Part shown: piece after piece, positions 1 through 9,911 of the stretch | How the letters are laid out: every line of letters starts with the position of its first letter | Position numbering within the stretch: the stretch's first letter is position 1 | From: Rhodospirillaceae bacterium | GTDB taxonomy: Bacteria > Pseudomonadota > Alphaproteobacteria > Dongiales > Dongiaceae | NCBI GenBank assembly: GCA_016712715.1 | Contig: JADJQM010000001.1 | Coordinates: 825,001-889,000, forward strand | Direction: 5' to 3' | Length of the DNA: 64,000 nucleotides | Program-made: the position numbers and the translations under genes | Notes under the pieces: generated by a model | The model's input: the letters and a program-made list of their open reading frames with translations, nothing else | What the model was told of the DNA's origin: nothing | Database searches by the model: none

Positions 1-9
1 GCTGCCGCG

Positions 10-552
10 TCAGCGAATCAAGCGCGAGATCGCCTTGAATTCCGCCGCCGCCGCCGTGCGCAACCACTCAAAGAGCACCATTTCGCTGGTCACCACGTCA
101 ATACCCGCAGCGCGCATCCGCGCGATCGCGACGCTCTTGCTCTCGGCCCGGCGCGAACCCACGGCATCGGCCACCAAGCTGACCTCGTGACCCGCTTCCC
201 GCATCTCCAGCGCCGTCTGCAATACACAGACATGCGCCTCCGTGCCGCAGATGATCGTGTTACGCCCGGGGACCTTGGTGAGTGCCGCGCGCAGAAGAGG
301 ATTGGCAAAGCAGGAGAACTCCACCTTCTCAAACGCTTGATGCTTGCCGGCGAGCGCCAGCAGCGTTGGCAAGGTCGCCCCCAATCCCTTGCGGTATTGC
401 TCGGAAATCAGCACCGGCACGGCGAGTTCGGCCGCCCCCTGCAGCAGGATTCCGCAGCGCGCCGCGACACCGGCGATATCGTCGATCGCGGGCGCCAGGC
501 GTTCCTGCATATCGACAACCAGCAATTGAGAATTGTCACGCTTCAGCAACAT
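10..552 (-). CDS. Isochorismatase-family cysteine hydrolase
   Basis: A protein of about 180 residues with the isochorismatase-like fold, probably cytoplasmic. The three expected catalytic positions are visible: the Asp in VVDMQE near the N-terminus, the Lys in FEKVEFSCF, and the Cys in GTEAHVCV. The members closest in length and motif are YcaC-type hydrolases of unknown substrate, so no reaction is assigned. I chose the ATG at 552, which gives the usual MLLKRDNSQLLVVDMQ start; the frame stays open upstream to 630 but that part looks unlike the family. The gene diverges from the helicase at 726, leaving about 170 bases for two promoters. The stop codon lies inside the window, so the gene is complete. 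Confidence 0.8.
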   Translation of the reverse strand: MLLKRDNSQLLVVDMQERLAPAIDDIAGVAARCGILLQGAAELAVPVLISEQYRKGLGATLPTLLALAGKHQAFEKVEFSCFANPLLRAALTKVPGRNTIICGTEAHVCVLQTALEMREAGHEVSLVADAVGSRRAESKSVAIARMRAAGIDVVTSEMVLFEWLRTAAAAEFKAISRLIR

Positions 553-725
553 GGCGACCTCCCAGAACACGCGATTTTGACGGCATTTCCTCGACCATAG
601 CCCCCGGCTGTGATTGACAAAAGCCAACATCTCCCTATATTGCGCGACATGTATGCGGCGGTCGCCACGGGAGCCGAGGGCGGCCGTTTTGCTTGTGAGA
701 TCGGCCCCCCAATTTTCGAGACATC

Positions 726-2456
726 ATGGTTTTTTCCGATCTGGGGCTCAGCCCCGAGCTTATCCGCGCGGTCACCGAAGCCGGCTATATTGAACCGACG
801 CCGATCCAGGCGCAGGCCATTCCGACGGTGCTGATGGGGCGCGACGTGCTGGGCTGTGCCCAAACCGGCACCGGCAAGACCGCCGGCTTCACCCTGCCGA
901 TGATCGACATCCTGGCGAACGGCCGCGCCAAGGCGCGCATGCCGCGTTCGCTGATCGTCGAGCCGACGCGGGAACTGGCGGCCCAGGTCGCGCAGAACTT
1001 CGAGAAGTACGGCAAGTACCACAACCTCAAGCACGCCCTCATCATCGGCGGTGAAGGTTTCGCCGAACAGGAAGCCAGGCTGATGGGCGGCGTCGACGTG
1101 CTCATCGCAACGCCCGGGCGCCTGCTCGATCTGTTCGAGCGCGGCAAGATCCTGCTCATCGATGTGAAGATCCTGGTCATCGACGAAGCCGATCGCATGC
1201 TGGACATGGGTTTCATTCCCGATGTCGAACGCATCGTCAGCCTGCTGCCGAAGATCCGCCAGACATTGTTCTTCTCGGCCACGATGGCGCCAGAAATTCG
1301 CCGTCTCTCCGACCAGTTCCTGATGAACCCGAAAGAGATCACGGTCTCGGCGCCCGCCAGCACGGCGACAACCGTCACCCAGGGCATGATCGTCGTCAAC
1401 GACATGGACAAGCGCGAAGCGCTGCGTCGCCTTATCCGCAATGAGAATGTCGGCAACGCGCTGATCTTCTGCAACCGCAAGGTCGATGTCGACATCCTCT
1501 ACAAGTCGCTCACCAAGCATGGCTTCAAGGCCGTGCGCCTGCATGGCGATCTCGCGCAGTCGGCGCGCAGCGAAACGCTGGAAATGTTCAAGCGCGGCGA
1601 AGCATCGCTCATGGTCTGCAGCGACGTTGCCGCCCGCGGCATCGACATTGCCGGCCTCACCCATGTATTCAACTTCGACACGCCGATTCACGCCGAGGAC
1701 TATGTCCACCGCATCGGTCGCACCGGCCGCGCCGGCAAGGAAGGCCGCGCCTTCACCTTCGCGACACCCGATGACGGCAAGAACATCGCCGCGATCGTCA
1801 AGCTGATCGGCAAGGAAATTCCCACCATCACCATCGAGGGCATCGAATCGCAGCCCTTCGGCGAAGGCGACGGCCGTCGTGGCCGTGGTCGCAGCCGCGG
1901 TGCACCGTCGTCGGGCCGCAATGATCGCGGCCGTGGCGGCAAGGATCGCCCGCGTCATGGCGACCGCCCGCAGCGCGATGAGCGGCCCCAGGCCGCCGTT
2001 GCCGAGACGGACATGACGGCCCTGCCCGTAGCCGATATCGAACAGCCAGTGACGGTCCTCGATGTCGAGGCCAATGGCGCCGTGCCGAATGAAGCGAAGT
2101 CGCGCACGCCGCGTCGTCGCCGCGGCGGCAAGAAGGACAATGTCGCGGTCGCAGCAAACTCGGAAGCCGTGATCGATGCGGCGATTCCGCATCCGACCGA
2201 AACGCTGCATCGCCATGACCTGCTCGAAGCCAGCACGGCCCTGCCGGAGGCGATCGACACGAACGCCCATGTGCAAGGCCAGAAGAGCTTGGTGCCCGTT
2301 CAGCCGCATGAGAACAGGCATCAACGCCGCGCCAATTCCAAGCCGCATCATGAAGAAGAAGCAATGATCGCTGGCCACGGCTTTGGCGATCATCTGCCGG
2401 CCTTCCTGCGTCGCCCGGTACGCCTGCCCGCAGGCGACCGGCGGACTGGAAAGTAG
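726..2456 (+). CDS. rhlE: DEAD-box ATP-dependent RNA helicase, RhlE-like
   Basis: A 576-residue RNA helicase of superfamily 2. The motifs run in order: Q motif near residues 21–28 (YIEPTPIQ), Walker A AQTGTGKT at 45–52, PTREL near 80, TPGR near 129, DEAD at 153–156, SAT at 184–186, then the ARGID and HRIGRTGR motifs of the second RecA domain. After about residue 375 comes a low-complexity Arg/Gly-rich tail, a second basic patch (RRRRGGKK) and a short conserved-looking end (HLPAFLRRPVRLP). Such tails bind RNA in cold-shock and ribosome-assembly helicases. RhlE, RhlB and DeaD cannot be cleanly separated by motif alone; RhlE is preferred from the tail and length. Confidence 0.9.
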   Translation: MVFSDLGLSPELIRAVTEAGYIEPTPIQAQAIPTVLMGRDVLGCAQTGTGKTAGFTLPMIDILANGRAKARMPRSLIVEPTRELAAQVAQNFEKYGKYHNLKHALIIGGEGFAEQEARLMGGVDVLIATPGRLLDLFERGKILLIDVKILVIDEADRMLDMGFIPDVERIVSLLPKIRQTLFFSATMAPEIRRLSDQFLMNPKEITVSAPASTATTVTQGMIVVNDMDKREALRRLIRNENVGNALIFCNRKVDVDILYKSLTKHGFKAVRLHGDLAQSARSETLEMFKRGEASLMVCSDVAARGIDIAGLTHVFNFDTPIHAEDYVHRIGRTGRAGKEGRAFTFATPDDGKNIAAIVKLIGKEIPTITIEGIESQPFGEGDGRRGRGRSRGAPSSGRNDRGRGGKDRPRHGDRPQRDERPQAAVAETDMTALPVADIEQPVTVLDVEANGAVPNEAKSRTPRRRRGGKKDNVAVAANSEAVIDAAIPHPTETLHRHDLLEASTALPEAIDTNAHVQGQKSLVPVQPHENRHQRRANSKPHHEEEAMIAGHGFGDHLPAFLRRPVRLPAGDRRTGK

Positions 2457-2463
2457 ATAAGGA

Positions 2464-4098
2464 CTATTTGAGGCGGGTTGGGCTGAGCTCGCCCGCCGCT
2501 TCGAGAATCGGCTGGCCGACAATGGCCAGATGCGAGTTGATGCGCTTCAAGTCGCGCAGGATGTCGAGATGCAGGCTGCTGGTCTGAATGCTCTCGATGC
2601 GCCCCGAACGCAGGCGCGACAGATGATTCTCCGCCGCACTCTTCTCCATTTCCCGGAACAGGCGCTTTTCCTCGAATAGCTGGCGCGCCAGCTTGATGTC
2701 GCCCGACATGAACACGTTCATGGCGAGTTCGAGATTGTGCGTCAGGCGTTCATGGAGCTTGTCGAGTTCCTGCGTGCCCTCAGGCGAGAATTTCAGCTGG
2801 TACTTCACCTTCTTCGCGGCAAGGTCCATGAGGTTCTTGTCGACGATGTCGCCTATATGCTCGAGATTGGTGATGAAGGTGATGAGGTCGAGCACGCGCT
2901 TCTGATCGGCCGGATCCATCAATTCGCGGCTGACGCCGGTGAGATAGAGCTTGATCGCCTCATTGAGTCGGTCGATCTGCGTGTCGAGGTCGCTCACCTG
3001 CTTGATGAGGCGCCGATCATCGGAGCGGAACACTTCCAGCGACTGGCGCAGCATCTGTCCCACGAGATCACCCATGCGCAGCGCCTCGCGCCCGGCATTT
3101 GCAAGTGCAATGGTCGGCTGGTCGACGGGACCTTGCGACAGATAGCGCGGCTTGCCTGGATCATCGGCGCCGGATTGATCGGGCAGCAGGCGCGCGGTCA
3201 GCCGCGCCACAGGCCCGGTGAAGCCGATGAAGATCACCGCCAGTGCCAGGTTGAAGGCGACATGATAGTTGAGCGCCTGGCGCACCGGGGCCGCCTCCAG
3301 CATCGCAAGATAAGACTGCACGATCCCGATAAGCGGTACGGCAAGACAAACACCGATTACGCGGAAGATAAGATTGCCGAGCGGCACACGACGTGCCTCG
3401 GGCGGTTCGCCGGAGGTGGCAAGGATGGGCATGACGGCGCTGCCGAGATTGGCCCCGAGGATGAGCGCAAAGCCGAGATCGACCGGCACCATGGATTTCG
3501 CCATGAAGCTGATAACCAGCAGCACGACCGCAAGGCTGGAGGTCGAAAGCACGGTGAGGGCTGCTCCCACCAGCACGCCGAAGACCGGCGCATCGCTCAT
3601 CAGCTTCAGCACCTGCGGCAGGAGCGGCGCGTTGCGGACAGGCTCGGCCGCCTCGGTGATGAGATGGAGGCCCAGCAAGGCGATGCCGAGGCCGACGATG
3701 GCGCGGCCGAGATCGCGCACCTTGGAATCCTCGAACTTGCTGAACATCACCCAGCCGATGACGATCATCAGCGGCGAGATCCAGCCCACCTTGAAGGAAT
3801 AGGCCTGCGCCACCAGGCTGGTGCCGAGATCGGCCCCCAGCATGACGGCAAGGGCACCGGCCGTCGTCACCAGCTTGCGCGACGCAAAGGAAGCCGAGAG
3901 CAGCGCCGTGGCACTCGAAGATTGCAGCAGGCAGGTGATGCCGAGGCCGGAGAGGAAGGCGCTGAAACGGTTGCTGGTGGCGAGGCTGAGGCTCTGGCGC
4001 AGCCTGGCGCCATAGGCGCGCAGCACGCCTGTCCGCACCATGCGCAGGCCCCAGAGCAGGAGCGCCGCCGCGCCGAATAGATTGAGCAGAAAGATCAT
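2464..4098 (-). CDS. Na+/phosphate cotransporter family protein (NptA/PhoU fusion)
   Basis: A 544-residue inner-membrane protein. The first 310 residues or so are hydrophobic and hold the two inverted Na/Pi-cotransporter repeats, each with the family's glutamine–serine signature (LLQSSSATALL near residue 57 and LSTSSLAVVLL near 185). The C-terminal 220 residues are a soluble, helical PhoU-like domain. Members such as YjbB export or import phosphate with sodium. The gene converges on the helicase, with seven bases between the two stops and no obvious terminator hairpin. The ATG start at 4098 puts a membrane helix directly at the N-terminus, as is usual for the family. Confidence 0.88.
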   Translation of the reverse strand: MIFLLNLFGAAALLLWGLRMVRTGVLRAYGARLRQSLSLATSNRFSAFLSGLGITCLLQSSSATALLSASFASRKLVTTAGALAVMLGADLGTSLVAQAYSFKVGWISPLMIVIGWVMFSKFEDSKVRDLGRAIVGLGIALLGLHLITEAAEPVRNAPLLPQVLKLMSDAPVFGVLVGAALTVLSTSSLAVVLLVISFMAKSMVPVDLGFALILGANLGSAVMPILATSGEPPEARRVPLGNLIFRVIGVCLAVPLIGIVQSYLAMLEAAPVRQALNYHVAFNLALAVIFIGFTGPVARLTARLLPDQSGADDPGKPRYLSQGPVDQPTIALANAGREALRMGDLVGQMLRQSLEVFRSDDRRLIKQVSDLDTQIDRLNEAIKLYLTGVSRELMDPADQKRVLDLITFITNLEHIGDIVDKNLMDLAAKKVKYQLKFSPEGTQELDKLHERLTHNLELAMNVFMSGDIKLARQLFEEKRLFREMEKSAAENHLSRLRSGRIESIQTSSLHLDILRDLKRINSHLAIVGQPILEAAGELSPTRLK

Positions 4099-4215
4099 GC
4101 CGGTATCGCCTCAATTTTTCCGCGCCGGGCTAGTACGCCCGACTCAGCTTCTGTCACGAAACTGTAACATACTGGGGCTGGCGATGGCGATGAAGGCTTA
4201 GGACCGACCGCTAAC

Positions 4216-5927
4216 TCAGCGCTTGCGCCACGCCTGCGTCCGCCGCTCGACCCGGCGCATGATCAGGCTGTGCAATCCCTTGAGAACCGCCGAGGTGGCA
4301 ACGATGGTCATGCCCATGGCGCAGGCGGAGGCCGTGTTGCCGGCATCGTCGGTGTTGATGGCATTGATCGACATCAAATTGGTATCGGCCGAATAGAGAA
4401 ACACCACGGCCGACACCGTCGTCATTGCATTGACGAAGAGATAGACGCTGATATCCAGGATCGCCGGCAGGCAGACCGGTACGGTCACCCGCCAGAAAGT
4501 CCGGTAAAGCGGGACCTTCAAGGAGGCCGCGACGGATTCGAACTCGCTATCCACCTGCTTCAGTGCGGTGACGGCGGTGAGGTGGCCGACTGTATAGAAA
4601 TGACAGATCGTGTTCACGACCAGCACGGTCATGGTGCCGTAGATGAAGTTGAGCGGATTGTCCGGCGCATTGAAGAAGAAGATGTAGGAGAGGCCGAGCA
4701 CGATCCCCGGTACCGCCAACGGGATCATCGCGAGGAGATGCAGCATGGCGCGGAGGCGGCCGCCCCCCTGCTCTTGTCCACCAGATAGGCGCCGCAGAAG
4801 ATGATCGCCGTGCCGATCGCCGCCGCCAGTGCTGCCATGCGCAGGCTGTTGAAGTAGGGCCCCCAGCCATCGGTGCCGGCGCGGGCGAAATCATACCATT
4901 TGAGAGTCAGGCTGAGATTGTAGGGCCACAACTTCACCAGCGACCCGAACAGCGCCATGCCGAGAACCAACAGCAGAAAGCCCGCCATCGCCGCGACCAG
5001 GCAGAAGAACAGACGGTCGACCAGCACGCGGGGCTTGGGCTGCAACGGCACTGCCCGCGCCGAAAGGAGCGCCACCTGCTTGCGCTGGATGATGCGGTCG
5101 ACGGCGAAGGAAAGAACAGCAGGCAGCAGGAGCAGGAGGCCGACAACGGCGCCCATCTGGAAATTGAACTGGCCGATCACCTGCCGATAGACATCGGTCG
5201 CCAGGACGTTGTAGGAGCCGCCAATGACCTTGGGCACGCCAAAATCGGTGAAGATAAGTGTGAAGACCACCAGGCCGGCGCTCACCAAGCCATAGCGGCA
5301 ACCGGGCAACGTCACCGTCATGAATATCCGTGCCGGGCGCGCACGGAGGGACTCAGCCGCCTCATAGAGTCTCGCATCGGCGACCGACAGGGCCGTTACC
5401 AGAATGATGAGCGCATGGGGAAAGGCGAAGAATACTTCGCCCATGACGATGCCGATCGGGCCATAAATCTCGTGACCGAGCAAAAGAGATTTGAAGATTC
5501 CCTGATTTCCGAACAGATAGACTAGCGCCAAGCCAGGCAACAGCGAGGGCGCCAGCAACGGGATCAAGGCAATGGCACGGAAGAGGCCGCGCCCCTTCAT
5601 GCAGGTGCGCGTCAGGGCATAGGCATAGAGAAATGCCATGAGCAGGGTGATGACAGTGCCGATGCCGGCCACAAAGATCGTGTTGCCGAATGATTGTAGC
5701 ATTGCCGGGTCGGCGAAGTAGCGCGCAAAATTGGCGAGACCGACGAACGTACCGTCCTTGTCCTGCAAGCTCTTGGCCAGCAGCGTATAAAGCGGCAGGA
5801 CCAGAGTCACGACCAGGTAAAGGCCGAGCAGCAACAGGCACAGGCGCACCAGCCAATCTTCTCGCGTGATTGTCGGCCGGATCCGGCGCGGTGTGACGGC
5901 GCTGGCGGACATTATCATGTCAACCAT
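4216..5927 (-). CDS. ABC transporter permease, 2-aminoethylphosphonate type (frameshifted)
   Basis: A double-length permease of about 570 residues carrying two copies of the binding-protein-dependent permease domain, as in PhnU-type aminoethylphosphonate importers. The first part reads to GAYLVDKSRG and then leaves frame. The continuation (RLRAMLHLLAMIPLAVPGIV) lies in the next frame and runs to 4216. One extra G in the G6 run (C6 on the given strand, 4763–4768) restores one continuous protein. The EAA-type loops that contact the ATPase are visible in both halves (EAAESLRARPARIF; ESVAASLKVPLYRTF). The start overlaps the end of the ATPase gene by eight bases, so the two are co-transcribed. Either a sequencing error or a recent inactivating mutation. 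Confidence 0.85.
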
Positions 5928-7023
5928 GATGGCTGGCCGCGCTTACCAGTGCCGGGAACAACCTTATGCGATCGGCCGGCAGGGCGATGGTCAGCTCCTG
6001 GCCCGGCGCCAGAGACAGATCGCGCATTGCATTGATGGAGAAATCGGCCTGCAAGCGGCGGCCGCAAACGAGCCGCAATTCCGCCCGGCAGAAGGAGCCC
6101 AGGAATTCCATATGCTCGATCTTGGCGAGTACGCTGTTGGCCTGTCCGGGTACCACGCCGCGAATCTGGATATCTTCTGGGCGAATACAGAGCATTGCGC
6201 CGCCGTTGCCATTGGACCTGCCACCACGGATCTCAAGCACGGCTTCGCCCAGGCGGATCAAGTTGTCGGATTGATGCTCGACGTCCAGGAAGTTCATCTG
6301 CCCCACGAAATCGGCCACAAAGGATGCTTCCGGTTGACGATAGACGTCGATTGGCGTGCCGATCTGTTCGATGCGTCCCTCATTCATGACCACGATGCGG
6401 TCGGCGATGGCAAGGGCTTCCTCCTGGTCGTGGGTGACCATGATCGTGGTGACCTTGAGGCGGCGCTGCAATTGCTTGAGTTCGGCGCGAAGATGCTGAC
6501 GCACACGGGCATCGAGGGCCGAGAGCGGCTCGTCCAGAAGGAGCAAGCCCGGCGACATGGCAAGCGCCCGCGCCAGTGCCACGCGCTGCTGTTGTCCGCC
6601 CGAAAGCTGGCTAGGATATTTCTTCTCCTGCCCGGTCAAGCCGACCATGGCCAGCAGATCGTCGACGCGCTGATGGATGTCAGTCCGCGACAGTTTTCCG
6701 CCGACCAGTCCGTACCCAACATTGTCGGCCACGTTGAGATTGGGAAATAGCGCATAGGATTGGAAAACGATCCCGAAATCCCGCTGCGATGGCGGCAGGG
6801 CCGAGATGTCGACACCGTTCTGGACGATCGTGCCGGAGGATTGAATGTCGAGACCGGCGATGGCGCGGAGCAAGGTGGTCTTGCCGCAGCCAGATGGCCC
6901 AAGGAAGCAGACAAATTCGCCGGCATAGATATCCAGCGAAATGTTCTTCAGTGCCTGGAAGTCGCCGAAACTCTTGCTCACATGTTCGATGCGTAGGTAG
7001 GGCGTCCGGCCGGTCATCTTCAT
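5920..7023 (-). CDS. ABC transporter ATP-binding protein, 2-aminoethylphosphonate/spermidine-iron type
   Basis: The cytoplasmic ATPase of the importer, about 367 residues. Walker A (GPSGCGKTT), Q-loop (FQSYALFPN), the signature LSGGQQQR, Walker B LLLLDEP and the switch histidine (MVTHDQ) are all present. The last 100 residues form a TOBE-like regulatory domain, which includes IRPEDIQI. I chose the ATG at 7023, just before MTGRTPYLRIEHVSKSF; an in-frame ATG lies two codons on. The gene sits 91 bases after the binding-protein gene and overlaps the permease gene. The substrate is inferred from family resemblance of all three proteins (PhnT/PhnS/PhnU-like). No phosphonate-degrading gene is nearby, so iron or polyamine transport is not excluded. 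Confidence 0.87.
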   Translation of the reverse strand: MKMTGRTPYLRIEHVSKSFGDFQALKNISLDIYAGEFVCFLGPSGCGKTTLLRAIAGLDIQSSGTIVQNGVDISALPPSQRDFGIVFQSYALFPNLNVADNVGYGLVGGKLSRTDIHQRVDDLLAMVGLTGQEKKYPSQLSGGQQQRVALARALAMSPGLLLLDEPLSALDARVRQHLRAELKQLQRRLKVTTIMVTHDQEEALAIADRIVVMNEGRIEQIGTPIDVYRQPEASFVADFVGQMNFLDVEHQSDNLIRLGEAVLEIRGGRSNGNGGAMLCIRPEDIQIRGVVPGQANSVLAKIEHMEFLGSFCRAELRLVCGRRLQADFSINAMRDLSLAPGQELTIALPADRIRLFPALVSAASHHG

Positions 7024-7114
7024 ATTCCGTTCGATCAACGACAAAACAATCGGACGACCTGGCCACACGCAGTGGCCGGGTCGCCCGAGGTCACAACTAA
7101 GGTCCGCGTCGCTG

Positions 7115-8176
7115 TTACTTCGGCGCGTCCTTGGAGCCGAAGCTCTTCTGCCATTCGTCGAGAATGGCCTGACGACGATCGGCCATGTCATAGAAGTTGT
7201 TGGGCGAGATCATCAGCTTGTCTTCGTCGGCCGGATAGTTGGCCGGCAGGCTTGCCGTCACGTCCTTGCGTGCGAGGACCTGATAGCTGTCGTTGTAGAG
7301 CTTGTTGGCGTCCGCGCTGGCGGCAAAGTCAGCCAGCTTCTGGGCCGCGGCCAATTGCTTGGTGCCCTTCATAATGGCGGTTGCTTCCATGTCCCAGCCA
7401 ATACCTTCCTTGGGCAGGATCACTTCGACCGGTGCGCCGTCATTGATCAACTTGACACCCGGATAGGCGAAGGAGATGCCGATCGGATATTCACCGGCGC
7501 CCACCGCCTTGCAAGGCTTGGAGCCCGAATGCAAGTAGGTCTTGATATTGTCGTGGAGCGCCGTCATGTAGGTCCATCCGCCCTTGTCGCCAAAGAGCTG
7601 CAGCCAAGCCGAGACCGTCAGGAATCCAGTGCCCGAGGAGCCCGGGTTCGGCATGACGATCTGGTCCTTGTAGACCGGGTTGGTGAGGTCCTTCCAGCTG
7701 GTCGGCTTCGGCAGGCCGAGCTTCTCAGCTTCGACCGTATTGAAGCAGATGGCGGAGGCCCAGGCGTCCATGCCGACCCAGGTGGGCCAGCCGCTGCGCA
7801 GATCCTTGAAATCGTCCTTGATCAGGTCGAAGCCAACCGGACGGTAGCTTTCAAGCATGCCTTCCTTGTCGAGCACCATCAGACTGGTGGCGGCGAGGCC
7901 CCAAACGACGTCAGCCTGACGATTGTCCTTTTCGGCCAGCAGGCGCGCCGAGATGACACCAGTCGAGTCACGTTGCCATTCGATAACGATGCCGGGATTG
8001 GCTTTCTCGAAGGCTTCCTTGTAGATCGGCATCTGCTCTTCTTCGAGCGCGGTATAGACCTTGAGCACGACGTCGTCAGCCAAGGTCGGCGTGGTAGCAG
8101 CGAACAGTGAAGCCGCCGTCCCCAGAACGGCTGCCCCCATCAGCGCCATCTTGCGGCGCGAGATCCAATTTTTCAT
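7115..8176 (-). CDS. Periplasmic binding protein of ABC importer, 2-aminoethylphosphonate type
   Basis: A 353-residue type-2 periplasmic binding protein. It begins with a signal peptide containing a twin-arginine (ISRRKMALMG), a hydrophobic stretch and a likely cut after TPTLA. The mature part starts DDVVLKVYTALEEEQMPIYKEAFEKA, which places it in the ferric-iron/aminoethylphosphonate binding-protein group. The stretch MPNPGSSGTGF resembles the phosphonate-binding loop seen in PhnS-like proteins. It is the first gene of the binding protein–ATPase–permease operon, which is preceded by a palindrome at 8254–8272. The exact ligand is an inference. Confidence 0.83.
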   Translation of the reverse strand: MKNWISRRKMALMGAAVLGTAASLFAATTPTLADDVVLKVYTALEEEQMPIYKEAFEKANPGIVIEWQRDSTGVISARLLAEKDNRQADVVWGLAATSLMVLDKEGMLESYRPVGFDLIKDDFKDLRSGWPTWVGMDAWASAICFNTVEAEKLGLPKPTSWKDLTNPVYKDQIVMPNPGSSGTGFLTVSAWLQLFGDKGGWTYMTALHDNIKTYLHSGSKPCKAVGAGEYPIGISFAYPGVKLINDGAPVEVILPKEGIGWDMEATAIMKGTKQLAAAQKLADFAASADANKLYNDSYQVLARKDVTASLPANYPADEDKLMISPNNFYDMADRRQAILDEWQKSFGSKDAPK

Positions 8177-8253
8177 ATCCCCGTCTCCTGGTGTGCGACC
8201 GCTTAATTTGCGGCGACTGGAAGTTGGCGCTCAACTGCGCACCTTTGATGATG

Positions 8254-8272
8254 CTTTGATTACAAATCAAAG
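8254..8272. promoter_or_regulatory. Palindromic operator candidate upstream of the ABC importer operon
   Basis: CTTTGATT–ACA–AATCAAAG is a perfect 8-bp inverted repeat with a three-base centre. A further copy of the half site (CTTTGAT) sits eleven bases away at 8243–8249. The site lies about 80 bases before the start of the binding-protein gene. On the minus strand it follows an AT-rich stretch (8285–8310) that could hold the promoter. The spacing fits a dimeric repressor of the GntR or LysR kind, but no regulator gene is adjacent. Confidence 0.45.
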
Positions 8273-8378
8273 TCGCCAGGGGCTTTCTCTATGTCCTATA
8301 TAGATAATTTCAATGTCAGTGGTGCGACCGACGGCTAAGCGCCGGTCGCCTCTTTTCCAGGCAGACGTCGCCTAAATC

Positions 8379-9884
8379 TCAGACAATGCCTTCGCTTTTG
8401 GCCACAAATTGTTCCAGAAGCTGGACAGCATAGCCCGTGCCGCCGGCCGGGCAGGTGCTGCGGTCCTTGGCCGCAAACTCTCGGCCGGCAATATCGAGAT
8501 GCGCCCAGGGGAGATCCTTGACGAACTGCTTGAGCAAGGCCGCTGCATGCGGCGCATCGCCCGATTCCGAATCTTCGGCATGGTGCTTGATGTCGGCGAT
8601 GCGGGATTCCAGATGCTCGTCATAGGATTTGTCGAGCGGCATGCGCCACAAGCGTTCGCCAACCTCCTGGCCGGCGCTGGTGAGATGCGTCGCCAGATCG
8701 TCATTGTTGGCGAAGATGCCGGCAAAGACCGTGCCGAGCGCTGCCTGGATCGAATAGGTGAGCGTCGCCAGATCGACGATCGATTTCGGCTTGAAGCGTG
8801 AGGCGGTGTAAAAGAGCGCATCGATCAGCACCAGGCGCCCCTCGGCATCGGTGTCGATCATCTCGATGGTGCGGCCGGAAAGCGTCTTGACGATGTCGCC
8901 CGGCTTGAAGGCATTGCCGGAGGGCATGTTCTCGACCAGGCCGACGACACCCACCACATTGACCTTGGCCTTGCGTTCGGCAAGCGCCCAGATGAGACCC
9001 ATCACAGCGGCACCGCCGGCCATGTCGCCCCTTCATGTCGTACATGGCGCCCGAACGCTTGATGCACAGGCCGCCGGATCGAAGCAGACGCCCTTGCCCA
9101 CGAACGCCAGCGGCGCATCGCCTTTCTTGTTGCCGGCACCGCTATACTGCAGCACCAGGAGGCGCGGCGGCCTCGCGGAGCCCTGGCCCACGGCGAGCAG
9201 CGCGTTGAGGCCGAGCTTGGCCATCTGCTTTTCGTCGAGCGCCTCGACCTTGACACCGAGTTTGGTGAGCTTCTTCGCCCGTGCGACGAAGCTTTCCGGA
9301 TAGAGCTCGTTGGGCGGTTCGTTGGTGAGGTCGCGCGCCAAAGCGACGCCATTGGCGACGGCACCCAGACGCCGCATGACCTTGTCTGCCGCGGCCGGAT
9401 GCGCTGTCACCAATGTGAGGCCGGCCAGCGCCTTGGGCTTGTCGGGCTTGTGTTCAGTGAGGAAGCGGTCAAAACGGTAGTTGCGCAGCTGCGCGCCCAA
9501 CGCGATCTCGCCGCCGATCTCAGCCTCTTCAAGCTTGCAGCCCTTGACCGGATCGACCAGCAGGGTGGCGCTGGTCTCGAATTCCTTGACGAGATGGGCC
9601 GCGAGCGCCCCGCCCGCTTCGCGCAGCGACAAGGCAGCCATATCCTTCGCGGCACCGAGGCCGAGGATGATGACGCGGCGCGCTTTCGTTCCATTGGGCA
9701 CCAGGAGCTCGGTGAGTTCGCCCTTCTTGCCCTTGAAGCGCGGCAGATCGAGGCTGCGCTGCAGCGCACCGGAAAGCACCTTGTCCAGAGCCTCGCCACG
9801 AGGTCCAAGCTTGCCACCCTCACTGATCAGCACAACCAGAACCGCGGCATCGGCAGCCGGCTTGGCCACAAAGTCAATTTTCAT
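8379..9884 (-). CDS. pepA: Leucyl (cytosol) aminopeptidase, M17 family (two compensating indels)
   Basis: A manganese/zinc aminopeptidase of about 500 residues that removes N-terminal amino acids in the cytoplasm. The C-terminal catalytic half has GKGVCFD, MYDMKG, then AGGAAVMG, the metal-binding DTDAEGRLVL and the LATLT stretch. Two single-base faults interrupt it. After GVCFD a base is missing near 9077–9078 (GATCCGG where GATACCGG would read DTGG), and an extra base lies in the C4 run at 9028–9031. Correcting both gives one uninterrupted family-length protein. Two faults 50 bases apart that cancel each other suggest sequencing error. The gene follows the MFS gene by 27 bases and may share its transcript. 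Confidence 0.88.
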
Positions 9885-9911
9885 CGGTCGTTTCCCTTGA
9901 GAGAGCGATTT

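Noticed and set aside
543..2522. A 659-residue open frame antisense to the helicase gene
   Set aside because: It mirrors the helicase codons in high-GC sequence, has low-complexity Ala/Arg/Asp composition and matches no family. The helicase has every expected motif on the other strand.
2737..4080. A 447-residue frame antisense to the Na/Pi cotransporter gene
   Set aside because: Composition rich in His, Arg and Glu and no hydrophobic or domain pattern; a shadow of the membrane protein frame.
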